A DNA stretch of 64,000 bases from Shewanella loihica PV-4 (GTDB lineage Bacteria > Pseudomonadota > Gammaproteobacteria > Enterobacterales > Shewanellaceae): positions 2,356,001 to 2,420,000 of the forward strand of contig NC_009092.1 in NCBI RefSeq assembly GCF_000016065.1. Reading direction: 5' to 3'. The notes below the pieces were generated by a model that did no database searches, was not told the DNA's origin, and was given only the letters and a program-made list of their open reading frames with translations. Numbering within the stretch: position 1 is the first letter of the stretch; each line of letters begins with the position of its first letter. Positions 56,686 to 64,000 of the stretch are shown piece after piece. The translations under genes were made by a program, and so were the position numbers.

Positions 56686-58423
56686 CTTCAGCCCGGTGGC
56701 CCAGGCCGCCTCTCCTATTACACTGCTCAGCGAGCAGTGTATCGACTATCAGGTTTCCCTGTCTCAGGCACAGGAGAGCGGCACGCCGCTCGATGCCAGT
56801 GTGCGACTCGAACGCGAGTTGATCGGTCTGTTTAACCTCAAAGACAGCGTGCGCTTCTATCGCCACTATCCTTTAAATGCCGAAGATAAAGAGGCGCTGC
56901 TTCAATGTCAGCTGCATCTGGCCGATGAGTTTGACCGCCTGGCACACGAGCCTTGGCTCCAGACCCAAAGCCAGAACTGGTCTCAAAGCGACGCGCCAGG
57001 GCTGCGCCAGTTTGGTCAGCTGCTGACGCAGCAGATTGCCGAGCAGATTGACCAGCAGCAGAAGGCAAAGATCCATACCGCCCAGGCCAGCGTCGCCCAC
57101 GGCCTGAAGCAGAAAGACCTGTCGCTCAGCATAGGTCAGAGTCAGTGTCGCCTTACTGATGAAGAAACTCAGCATGCTGACCGACCAGAACAGGCCTTCG
57201 ATAATTCGATAGCCAGCTACCTTATCCATCAAAAAGATGAAAGCTGTAAGCGTCAGGTGTGGCAGGCCTACCAAGTCAGGGCCAAACAGAAAAATCAGGC
57301 GGCCATCTCCCTCATCATGGCGACCAAGCAGACGATAGCGCTCGAGCATGGCGCCGACGACTATGCGAGCTGGGCGCTGAGCCATCAGCTGCTCGCCACC
57401 CCCGCACAGGTCAAACGTTTTCTGGACAGCCAGACCCAGCTAGCCCCAGCCCCCTGGACACTGGGTTCCAAGCTTGCAGTGCTTTCCAAGGTCGAGGTAA
57501 CACCGCGCTCGGGTGAGCAGCTACTTGATAATATTCAGGCCGAACTTTCTCCATTCGACCTTGAATTTGAAACTGTTAACACCAATATGCTGCGGCTTTG
57601 GCATAAGGGGCGTTTGCTGGGGGATGTTTTTCTCGATCGCCCACCCAAATCCCAAATAGCAGGTTCGCAGCGAGCTAATCCGCCGTTAGGAAAACAAGAG
57701 CAACCCCCAACAGAGAAAGCGCAGGCGGTAACACTTAAGACGCAGGCGCATAAGGAACATAAGGCTCAGTTGAGCCCCCTGAGACAAACCGTAGTCGGGC
57801 AGCAATTTGGTCAGCTGACCCTGACCCTACCAGATCAGCTAAATGATTATCGCGGTCAGGAACAGCTTATCGCAGCGGTGGCCGAGATGGTTTCTCGCCT
57901 GCTCACCGGTGGGCGCTACTATCTCAACAACACCTTAGGCGATGGCCAGGCGATCGCCAGTCTCTGGCTGAATCAATATCTGAGCCAACAGCTGCTACCC
58001 GAGTTGCCATCCAATAGCCGCGAAGCCGAGCTTAAGGCCTTCTCCAAGCAGCTCAAGGTGTTTCGCAGCAAGCTGGCTTTGTCTTCGTATCAAACCTTCG
58101 AGAATCGACTCTACCGGGATCTCAGCCAGGAGTTTGGTGCCAGTTTTGGCGCGCCCTGGACAGGTGCTGATGACGCCCTCTACAGTTTTACCGGTGTGGT
58201 GACTCAAGGCCCGCTGTATTACCTCACGCTATGGCATCAGCGCCTGGCGGAGCAGATCTTGAGTGACGCTCAGCTGGAGGCAACAAGCGTTTTTGAACTC
58301 CTTCTCATCAACGAGCAGCAACAGCCCCTTGATGAGCAACTCACCGCAATTTTTGGCAGCGCGCAATCTGTCGCCACCATCCTAGAAAGGAGCCAACATG
58401 ATCAACCTAAGCCCGTACACTAG
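56648..58423 (+). CDS. Exported M3-peptidase-like protein lacking the HExxH motif
   Basis: A 591-residue exported protein (signal peptide residues 1-20, cleavage after AQA). It aligns by pattern with M3 oligopeptidases: SYLIHQKDESCKRQVWQAY and SLIMATKQTIALEHGADDYA resemble the mid-part helices; GRLLGDVFLDRPPK is the strand before the active site; and SFTGVVTQGPLYYLTLWHQR is the late helix block. Where M3 enzymes have HEFGH, this protein has AEMVS (residues 412-416): the Glu stays but both zinc histidines are gone, so it should not hydrolyse peptides. A Gln/Lys/Pro-rich insertion lies near residues 335-375. It overlaps both neighbours by 38 and 26 bases. It could act as a peptide-binding chaperone. 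Confidence 0.72.
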   Translation: MLKRILAVSLALNFSPVAQAASPITLLSEQCIDYQVSLSQAQESGTPLDASVRLERELIGLFNLKDSVRFYRHYPLNAEDKEALLQCQLHLADEFDRLAHEPWLQTQSQNWSQSDAPGLRQFGQLLTQQIAEQIDQQQKAKIHTAQASVAHGLKQKDLSLSIGQSQCRLTDEETQHADRPEQAFDNSIASYLIHQKDESCKRQVWQAYQVRAKQKNQAAISLIMATKQTIALEHGADDYASWALSHQLLATPAQVKRFLDSQTQLAPAPWTLGSKLAVLSKVEVTPRSGEQLLDNIQAELSPFDLEFETVNTNMLRLWHKGRLLGDVFLDRPPKSQIAGSQRANPPLGKQEQPPTEKAQAVTLKTQAHKEHKAQLSPLRQTVVGQQFGQLTLTLPDQLNDYRGQEQLIAAVAEMVSRLLTGGRYYLNNTLGDGQAIASLWLNQYLSQQLLPELPSNSREAELKAFSKQLKVFRSKLALSSYQTFENRLYRDLSQEFGASFGAPWTGADDALYSFTGVVTQGPLYYLTLWHQRLAEQILSDAQLEATSVFELLLINEQQQPLDEQLTAIFGSAQSVATILERSQHDQPKPVH

Positions 58424-59549
58424 AATCTTTGGGGCACTCGCACTCACCTCCGCCCTGCTACTCCCTAGCCTGCCAGCCTCGGCTAAGACGACAGCATCAC
58501 TGGACGCACAGGGCGTCAAACAGGCGATCCAACAAAACCTGGAAGATAACCTCTACCAGCTGCCGCCAAGGGTGCAGGGACATTACGGCATCCGCCTCTA
58601 TCGCATGACGGGCGATGACAAGTATGCCAATGCGGCCCTGGTCGATCTATACGCCGTCACCGAATCTCAGGCCTTCTACGCCTGTCAGCTGGATAAACCG
58701 GGTTTTATCGAGCAAGAAGCTCAGGCCGCCATCGACGTGCTGGGTAAGGGCCCAAGAGCCAAGGCGCGCAAGAAGGCGCTGGCTCCCTTCCCCGAGTTTC
58801 TCTTCTATACCGACGTGCTACTAAGGTTCTCAAGCCGCATCGACGAGTTTGGTCTACAAGGTCCCTGCCACGACAAGTTGGTCAAGGCGCTAAAGGCGAC
58901 CGATCTTAAACGCGGGCTCACCGACAAGGCGATGATCGAGGCCTGGGCGGCGCAGCTGGTGAACTATGTATACTGGGCGAAGCAGCTAGGTGTGGGTGAT
59001 TATGTGCAGGAGTATAAGGACGGCTTCAATCGCGTCTATCCTCAGAGTCGAGACGCCAAACTCGATAAGAAGCAGTTTCGCAATAAGATCTACGGCATGA
59101 CACACTTTATCTTTGCCGCCAGCGAGTATTATCAGCATCCAGTCGATAGAGCGGAATTTGCCTGGATCTTAGATTACTTCGAGGCCAACATAGACAGGAT
59201 CCTGAAAGATGCCACCGACGATATCATCGCCGAGGTGGGCATCAGCTTCCATCTGGCGGGAATGTCAGACAATCCTGTGGTGAAGAAGACCCAGGCGCAC
59301 ATCATGGCCGCCTTCGATCCTAAGGCACAGACCATACCCTCACCCCGTGGCAACCCAGATCTCGCCCTGGGCGAGCACCGCAACGTGTTAGCCATGATGC
59401 TGTTAGATTGGCCTAAGAGCCTGCATCAGGGGCCATATTTCCATAATCTTAAGGCGACCAAGAAATATCTGCCTAAGCTGGTCAGCATCAAGTCTGATGC
59501 TGCAAAGGAAAAAGCCGTAAAAGCAAAATCTAAAGCCGAAAAGCATTAG
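58398..59549 (+). CDS. Exported helical protein, probably DUF3541 family
   Basis: A 383-residue exported protein with a signal peptide at residues 1-29 (ALALTSALLLPSLPASA). The rest is a series of helix pairs without membrane segments, with a Lys/Ala-rich tail. LPPRVQGHYGIRLYRMTGDD, FPEFLFYTDVLLRFSSRIDEFG, YGMTHFIFAASEYYQ and FHLAGMSDNP are the most conserved-looking blocks. I believe it belongs to the family of unknown function DUF3541 found in Vibrio and Shewanella, but cannot confirm this. Histidines in THFIF and SFHLAG might bind a metal. It follows an AAAGGAG site within the end of the M3-like gene, so expression is coupled. The function is unknown. Confidence 0.7.
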   Translation: MINLSPYTRIFGALALTSALLLPSLPASAKTTASLDAQGVKQAIQQNLEDNLYQLPPRVQGHYGIRLYRMTGDDKYANAALVDLYAVTESQAFYACQLDKPGFIEQEAQAAIDVLGKGPRAKARKKALAPFPEFLFYTDVLLRFSSRIDEFGLQGPCHDKLVKALKATDLKRGLTDKAMIEAWAAQLVNYVYWAKQLGVGDYVQEYKDGFNRVYPQSRDAKLDKKQFRNKIYGMTHFIFAASEYYQHPVDRAEFAWILDYFEANIDRILKDATDDIIAEVGISFHLAGMSDNPVVKKTQAHIMAAFDPKAQTIPSPRGNPDLALGEHRNVLAMMLLDWPKSLHQGPYFHNLKATKKYLPKLVSIKSDAAKEKAVKAKSKAEKH

Positions 59550-59564
59550 GAGAGTAGGAGCAGC

Positions 59565-60476
59565 ATGAGTCAGGCAAAATCGACCTTCGAGCAGTGGCGC
59601 ATCCTACAGGCGGTTGTGGACTGTGGAGGCTACGCCCAAGCGGCAGAGAAGCTCAACAAGAGTCAATCTTCCCTTAACCATGCGGTGGCCAAACTGCAGA
59701 CCCAGTTGGGGGTCGCTCTGCTGGAAGTGAGGGGACGTAAGGCTTACCTTACCGAGAGCGGCGAGGTGCTGCTGCGGCGCTCTCGCCACATCACCCGCTC
59801 GGTGAGTGAGCTGGAGCAGTTAGCCAGCAATCTGGAGAAAGGGTGGGAGCCGAGCCTATTGATCTCCCGCGAGATGATCTATCCCATGGAGCATCTCATC
59901 GACGCCCTGGCCGAGTTTGAGCCTCAGGGGCGCGGCACCCGGATCACCATCTTAGATTCGGTGATCAGCGGCAGCGCAGAGCTAGTCGAGTCGGAAGCCG
60001 TGGATCTCGCCATCATAGGCGGCGCGCCGCCAAAGGGTCATCTGGCTCAGCCCCTATGTAACGTCGATTTTCACCTGGTCTGTCACCCTTCTCATCCCCT
60101 GGCGAGCATGGAGTTGCCGCTGGACGACCAAACCCTGGCTGAGCAGCTTCAGATAGTGATCAAAGATACGGGTCAGATCGCCCGCGGCGAGCTAGGTTGG
60201 CTCAAGGCGGAGCGGCGCTGGACGGTAGCAAATTTCCATGAGGCCTTGGTGGTCCTGTCCAAGGGGCTGGGCTTTTGCTGGATCCCCAGTCATCTGATCT
60301 GCGATGCCATCAAGGAAGGTCGCCTCACCCGCTTGACGCTGAAGGGCTCGAGTCATCGTCAGGTGCCGCTCAGCCTAGTTATCCCCAACCGCGATAAGCA
60401 AGGACCCGCCTCACAGTTGCTGGAGCAGTTGATCCTCAAGAATCACTCTGTCTTAGAGGGAGAAGGCGAAGGATGA
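59565..60476 (+). CDS. LysR-family regulator
   Basis: A 303-residue LysR-type regulator. The N-terminal winged helix (residues ~8-65) holds QAAEKLNKSQSSLNHAVAKL, and the effector domain (~90-290) has the usual periplasmic-binding-protein-like fold with WTVANFHEALVVLSKGLGFCWIP. The ATG has the site GGAG and lies 15 bases after the DUF3541 gene, so the regulator seems to be part of the cluster. This is unusual, as LysR genes are more often divergent from their targets. It ends 24 bases inside the convergent SprA-like gene. The effector is not known. Confidence 0.88.
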   Translation: MSQAKSTFEQWRILQAVVDCGGYAQAAEKLNKSQSSLNHAVAKLQTQLGVALLEVRGRKAYLTESGEVLLRRSRHITRSVSELEQLASNLEKGWEPSLLISREMIYPMEHLIDALAEFEPQGRGTRITILDSVISGSAELVESEAVDLAIIGGAPPKGHLAQPLCNVDFHLVCHPSHPLASMELPLDDQTLAEQLQIVIKDTGQIARGELGWLKAERRWTVANFHEALVVLSKGLGFCWIPSHLICDAIKEGRLTRLTLKGSSHRQVPLSLVIPNRDKQGPASQLLEQLILKNHSVLEGEGEG

Positions 60477-61838
60477 GGAAGATGTTGAAGAAGCGTCAGA
60501 CTCGCCCGCTTGGTAGCGCATCGACAGGGCTTCAGCGCTAAACAGAAGACCATCGGCCGCCAGAAGCTGGCGACTGATCCGCTCTATCGATTGTGAAGGG
60601 CTTCTATCATCATCTAGCGGCGAGGGGGAATCGATTCTGGCCGCAGAGATCTTGCCCTGATCATCCACACTACCGCTCACCTTTGGCGTCACTGGCTCTG
60701 GCAGCTGGCGCTGCTGCTCACTCTTACCGGCATCGATAAGCGGCTTCATCTGCTCAGGGGTGATGGCGCTTTGCTGACGCGTTTTGGCAAGCTCGGCCTT
60801 TGCCGAATTCATCTTACGCAGGGCTTCGCTGGCCACCCGGATATCTGCCATCGATGGGGTCGCAGGGGCCATCGCCGCCGCGTAGACCTGCTTCATCTTG
60901 TTCAGGGTAGCCAGGGGATCCCCAGGCACGGAGGAGATATCGATCGCCACCTCGCCATCAACCGCATATCGTCTGCCATCGCTCCCCTGTTCATACTTAA
61001 AACTTGGGCTACGCGCGAAGGTACCGCCAACGCTGGCGTGAGCCTGCTCATGGGCCCTCACCTCGGCGTCACGTCTGGACAGCTCTTTCAGCTCAGCTTC
61101 CTGGCGGGCAAGTTCAGGGGCTTGTGAGCGGCTCTCATCACTTGGTGCGTCCTTTCCCTCTTGCTTATCCGCGAAGGGGTTGTATGCCTCGCCGCGGGTT
61201 TCCTCGGCCCCACCAAAGATATCGACTACCGGCTTTTCCCCCTCAATTGCGCTGCCGCGACTAACGTCAACACCGCCTTGTCCCCCTGCTGTACTCGCAT
61301 TTGGTTTGCCATTGCTACCTCGCGAACCAGGGGGTAAACCTGAGCCTGCTACTCTACCTGCCGCATCCGGAAGTGTCGAAGCGCCGTCCACCCCACCGCC
61401 ATTGCCCATGCCTTTGCTCAAGCCACTGCTAAAACCAGAGCTTGCCGTTTGATTGAGTAGGCCTCCAACTCCGAGAGGCCCGCTGGAAAGGCTATATCCC
61501 CCTTGACCTGACGAACTGCCATTGAAGACAGGACGGCTCGCACTTGACCCCCTTTGTGTTGACAAGCCAGAACTTAAGTTACCAGAGGTAAGTAGACTGG
61601 TTGCACCCGAAGGCGTCGAGGATACCGCCGTGTTGGCCTTCAGGCTGGCATGTGACGTTTGATGAGAGGCTGCTGGCGTTGAAGCAGTGCTTATGGAACT
61701 TGAAGCGGTACTTTGGGAACTTGAAGCCCTATTTGAAGAAGATAAAGAAGCTGTAGAAGATGAGGAAATTGAAGAAGTTGAAGCAGAAGAAGACGGCAAT
61801 GCACCGAGGCGCATCGCCGTTAAGGGGGGCGTAGTCAT
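60453..61838 (-). CDS. SprA-related putative metalloprotease with Ser-rich N-terminal region
   Basis: A protein of about 461 residues from the ATG at 61838 (MTTPPLTAM); an in-frame codon at 61850 is an alternative. Residues ~15-230 are low complexity, first Ser/Thr/Ala then Gly/Ser-rich. The C-terminal third holds the conserved SprA-related core: RRDAEVRAHEQAHASVGG with a HEQAH zinc-type motif, KYEQGSDGRRYAVDGEVAID, and DPLATLNKMKQVYAAAMAPA. There is no signal peptide. Proteins of this family are putative metalloproteases of unknown role. The gene's last 24 bases overlap the convergent LysR gene. The small gene upstream on the same strand, starting at 62123, is probably in one operon. Confidence 0.8.
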   Translation of the reverse strand: MTTPPLTAMRLGALPSSSASTSSISSSSTASLSSSNRASSSQSTASSSISTASTPAASHQTSHASLKANTAVSSTPSGATSLLTSGNLSSGLSTQRGSSASRPVFNGSSSGQGGYSLSSGPLGVGGLLNQTASSGFSSGLSKGMGNGGGVDGASTLPDAAGRVAGSGLPPGSRGSNGKPNASTAGGQGGVDVSRGSAIEGEKPVVDIFGGAEETRGEAYNPFADKQEGKDAPSDESRSQAPELARQEAELKELSRRDAEVRAHEQAHASVGGTFARSPSFKYEQGSDGRRYAVDGEVAIDISSVPGDPLATLNKMKQVYAAAMAPATPSMADIRVASEALRKMNSAKAELAKTRQQSAITPEQMKPLIDAGKSEQQRQLPEPVTPKVSGSVDDQGKISAARIDSPSPLDDDRSPSQSIERISRQLLAADGLLFSAEALSMRYQAGESDASSTSSSSFAFSL

Positions 61839-61853
61839 GGCGCCAGCCACGGC

Positions 61854-62123
61854 CTACACCTTGATATCTATCACTGTACCTAGGGTCTCGTTAGCGGTCT
61901 CTAATACTTCAACCGCGGCTTCCCCTTGGTTTTTCGATTCTATCGCCGAGACCAGGGCCTCAGTTTTATCTGTGGCGTTGACCGGATTGGTCGTCTCTGT
62001 GCCGCCAGCTTCACTCACCTGTGGTTGGCTGGGTTTGGCAACATCCACAGTAGCCTGAGTCAGGCCAGACTGGGCGCTCTGCAAGCCGGCCAGACCGGAT
62101 GAAAAGCTCGATGGTATTTCCAT
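61854..62123 (-). CDS. Small protein with YjfB/motility-protein-like ends
   Basis: An 89-residue acidic protein from the ATG at 62123, chosen because AAAGGG lies eight bases before it; a GTG at 62150 would overlap that site. The N-terminus, MEIPSSFSSGLAGLQSAQSG, and the C-terminus, NETLGTVIDIKV, resemble putative motility proteins of the YjfB type and rod-protein ends; the match is weak. There is no signal or membrane segment. It is encoded 15 bases upstream of the SprA-like gene on the same strand. The function is unknown. Confidence 0.6.
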   Translation of the reverse strand: MEIPSSFSSGLAGLQSAQSGLTQATVDVAKPSQPQVSEAGGTETTNPVNATDKTEALVSAIESKNQGEAAVEVLETANETLGTVIDIKV

Positions 62124-62225
62124 AATTGATGGCCCTTTTTCATGAGTCACAGTTATGGCTAATTATTAATCAAAAGCCAAGCAAAGTACAGCATTACAGA
62201 GGGCTCGGCTAACATCTTGAATTGG

Positions 62226-63344
62226 TTAGCCTGCGCCTATCCAGCCAGCCTCCCAGTCTTTCCACACAGGGGTAAAGCCACGGCTTCGAAGGACACTGGC
62301 AACCTCGGCGGCGCTGCGCTCATCACTGATCTCAAACTGATCTAGCTGAGCCGCCGGATTGACATAGCCACCCGGTTCGGTGCGACTACCGGCGCTCATC
62401 TGGGTGATGCCGAGCCCTAACAGGTTATCTCTCAAGCTAGGCGTCTCCCGGGTCGACAGGCTGATCTCAAGCTGCTCGTTGAAGAGGCGAAAGGCACAGA
62501 TGAGTTGCACTAGGCCCTTGTCGGTCAACTGCACCTTAGGCGTGATACCACCGACGCAGGGTCTGAGTCTGGGCAAGGATATGCTGTAACGACTGCGCCA
62601 GAAGCGGCGCTCGAGATAATCCAGGTGATAGCCCATCAAGAGCGCGTCCATGCGCCAATCATCGAGACCCAGTAACACACCTAGGCCTATCTTATCCACG
62701 CCCGCCTGGGCGATCCGCTCCGGCGATGCGAGACGATAACCATAGTCCTGCTTGTTGCCCCTCAGGTGATGTCTGCGATAGGTCTCAGGATCGTAGGTTT
62801 CCTGATAGAGCATCACGGCATCCAGCCCCTTCTCCACCAAAATCTCATAGTGTTCACGGCTGAGTGGCTGTACCTCCATCGCCACATGGCTAAACTCCGC
62901 CTTCACCAAGGGTAAGATATCGGCAAAGTACTCTATGCCGACCTTGGTTTCATGCTCGCCGGAGACCAACAAGATGGAATCAAATCCCTGAGGTTTGATC
63001 ACCGCCATCTCGGCCGCCAGTTCATCATGGCTGAGCACCTTGCGCTTAAGCTTGTTGCTCATGGTAAAACCACAGTAGTCACACTCGTTAGCGCAGAGAT
63101 TTGAGAGATAGAGCGGCAGATAGAGGCCGATGTTATGACCAAATCGTTGCCGGGTTAAGGCGGCAGCACGCTGCGCCATCGGCTCTAGGTACTCCTCGGC
63201 GGCCGGCGACAACAGGGCTAACAGATGACCCAAGTTGCCCTGCTCACCCTCGATCGCCGTCTCTACCTGGGCCGGCGTGGTGGAATAGAGCGCCATTCGC
63301 AGCTGCTCGCGAGAGAGTCCACTCAAGGTATCGAAGAAACTCAT
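62226..63344 (-). CDS. thiH: 2-iminoacetate synthase (thiamine thiazole synthesis)
   Basis: A 372-residue radical-SAM enzyme that splits tyrosine to dehydroglycine for the thiazole ring of thiamine. The cluster motif is CANECDYC; GFTMSNKLKRKVL follows it. LLVSGEHETKVG and MEVQPLSREHYEILVEKGLD are family blocks, and SAGSRTEPGGY is near the C-terminus. The ATG at 63344 gives MSFFDTLSGLSREQL after GGAG; a longer frame reaching 63464 would run back into thiG. It begins four bases after the thiG stop. Confidence 0.95.
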   Translation of the reverse strand: MSFFDTLSGLSREQLRMALYSTTPAQVETAIEGEQGNLGHLLALLSPAAEEYLEPMAQRAAALTRQRFGHNIGLYLPLYLSNLCANECDYCGFTMSNKLKRKVLSHDELAAEMAVIKPQGFDSILLVSGEHETKVGIEYFADILPLVKAEFSHVAMEVQPLSREHYEILVEKGLDAVMLYQETYDPETYRRHHLRGNKQDYGYRLASPERIAQAGVDKIGLGVLLGLDDWRMDALLMGYHLDYLERRFWRSRYSISLPRLRPCVGGITPKVQLTDKGLVQLICAFRLFNEQLEISLSTRETPSLRDNLLGLGITQMSAGSRTEPGGYVNPAAQLDQFEISDERSAAEVASVLRSRGFTPVWKDWEAGWIGAG

Positions 63345-63348
63345 TGGG

Positions 63349-64000
63349 TTACTCCGATAAGAAGGCGGTGAGCGCCTGCTGGGGACTGGTGCCAATCGCC
63401 CTCTGATGCACCTGGGCCAGGCCCGCCTCATAGGCCTTACGCCCCGTGACGACAGCATCGGCAAAGCAGAGCGCCATCTTCACCGGATCGCGACTGGCGG
63501 CAATTGCCGTGTTCACCAGTACGGCGCTCGCCCCCATCTCCATCGCCGCCATCGCCTGAGAGGGTGAGCCGATCCCGGCGTCGACCACCACGGGCACCTT
63601 GGCCTGCTCTATGATGATCTTCAAAAATGCCGCCGTCTCCAGTCCGCGATTTGAGCCTATGGGGCTACCCAGCGGCATCACGGCCGCGCAGCCCACAGAC
63701 TCCAGATTGCGACAGAGCACAGGATCGGCATGCACATAGGGCAATACGGTAAAGCCGCGTTCACACAGCACCTTGGCGGCGTTAAAGGTCTCAATGGGAT
63801 CTGGCATCAGATACTTAGGATCGGGGTGGATCTCAAGCTTTACCCAAGAGGTTCCCAGCACCTCGCGAGCCAGTTCGGCGGCGAAGATTGCCTCCTTGGC
63901 ATTGCGCGCCCCCGAGGTGTTGGGCAGCAGCTTAACCCCGCTCTGACGTATGGGCGCCAGAATATCATCGAAGCCCGCCTTAAGATCGAGCCGCTTCATC
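63349..64000 (-). CDS. thiG: Thiazole synthase, 5' end outside window
   Basis: The C-terminal ~217 residues of ThiG; the full protein is about 255, so roughly 40 N-terminal residues lie beyond the right edge and the Met at 63999 is internal. The Schiff-base lysine lies in [31 protein letters not shown] and [31 protein letters not shown] are family signatures. It condenses the thiazole from deoxyxylulose phosphate, thiocarboxylated ThiS and the ThiH product. It is followed after four bases by thiH, so this is the 3' end of a thi operon. Confidence 0.95.

Noticed and set aside
61687..62058. Acidic 123-codon frame opposite the SprA-like Ser-rich region
   Set aside because: The Glu/Asp run is the complement of Ser and Thr codons in the real gene; no ribosome site.

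Overview
The window is a chromosomal segment of a marine gammaproteobacterium, almost certainly Shewanella. The evidence is the gene content and order: zwf-pgl-edd-eda divergent from hexR and followed by pykA; psrA-fadE; a VC2046/SO_2500-type protein; rsxABCDGE-nth; and aspS-yebC-ruvCAB. Other pointers are rhombosortase, a YnhF-like peptide, an ecotin, several c-di-GMP proteins and a large TonB-dependent receptor. Most of the segment is conserved core genome. I see no insertion sequence, prophage, integrase or CRISPR array.

Layout. 1-4.4 kb: 5' part of a lipid A phosphoethanolamine transferase (eptA), a dmeF-marR metal-efflux pair and ecotin. 4.4-12 kb: Entner-Doudoroff/pentose-phosphate entry operon zwf-pgl-edd-eda, divergent hexR, then pykA; HexR-like operators lie before zwf, hexR and pykA. 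12-17 kb: psrA-fadE with a perfect 20-bp operator, and an ACE-like M2 peptidase lipoprotein. 17-22.7 kb: smrA-like gene, an NTF2-like exported protein, ychJ, a GAF-PAS-GGDEF-EAL protein, and DUF406 and VC2046-type proteins. 22.7-30 kb: three identical tRNA-Tyr genes, a Cds1-type cysteine desulfhydrase, queE, queC-rrtA, uvrB and four tRNA-Asn genes. 30-39 kb: a degenerate GGDEF-EAL protein, then rsxABCDGE-nth. 39-43.6 kb: ynhF-like peptide, gloA and a TonB-dependent receptor with a long upstream region holding a perfect CRP half-site pair. 43.6-51.4 kb: ruvB, ruvA, ruvC, yebC, aspS and a triple-solute-binding-domain GGDEF protein. 51.7-60.5 kb: cmoA-cmoB and then a five-gene envelope cluster plus a LysR regulator. 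60.4-64 kb: SprA-like putative protease, a small YjfB-like protein, thiH and the 3' part of thiG.

The part most likely to hold poorly described biology is 53.5-60.5 kb. It encodes a lipoprotein with a retropepsin-type active site, a membrane protein with a transglutaminase fold whose three catalytic residues are replaced, an intact ATP-grasp glutamate-ligase-like enzyme, an exported M3-peptidase-like protein whose HExxH has become AEMVS, an exported helical protein (probably DUF3541) and a LysR regulator. The last genes overlap or nearly touch, so they look co-translated. The first three match an amidoligase/inactive-transglutaminase/retropepsin association known from comparative genomics. 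The addition of a dead M3 peptidase and the helical protein suggests a periplasmic peptide-modification or peptide-binding system of unknown substrate.

Other points of interest are a tRNA-Asn gene that appears to be a recombinant of its neighbours and carries a U-U mismatch in the acceptor stem, three unrelated 13-14 bp intergenic tandem repeats, an inverted pair of DnaA-box-like sequences, and an eight-unit Ala/Lys repeat tail on RsxC.
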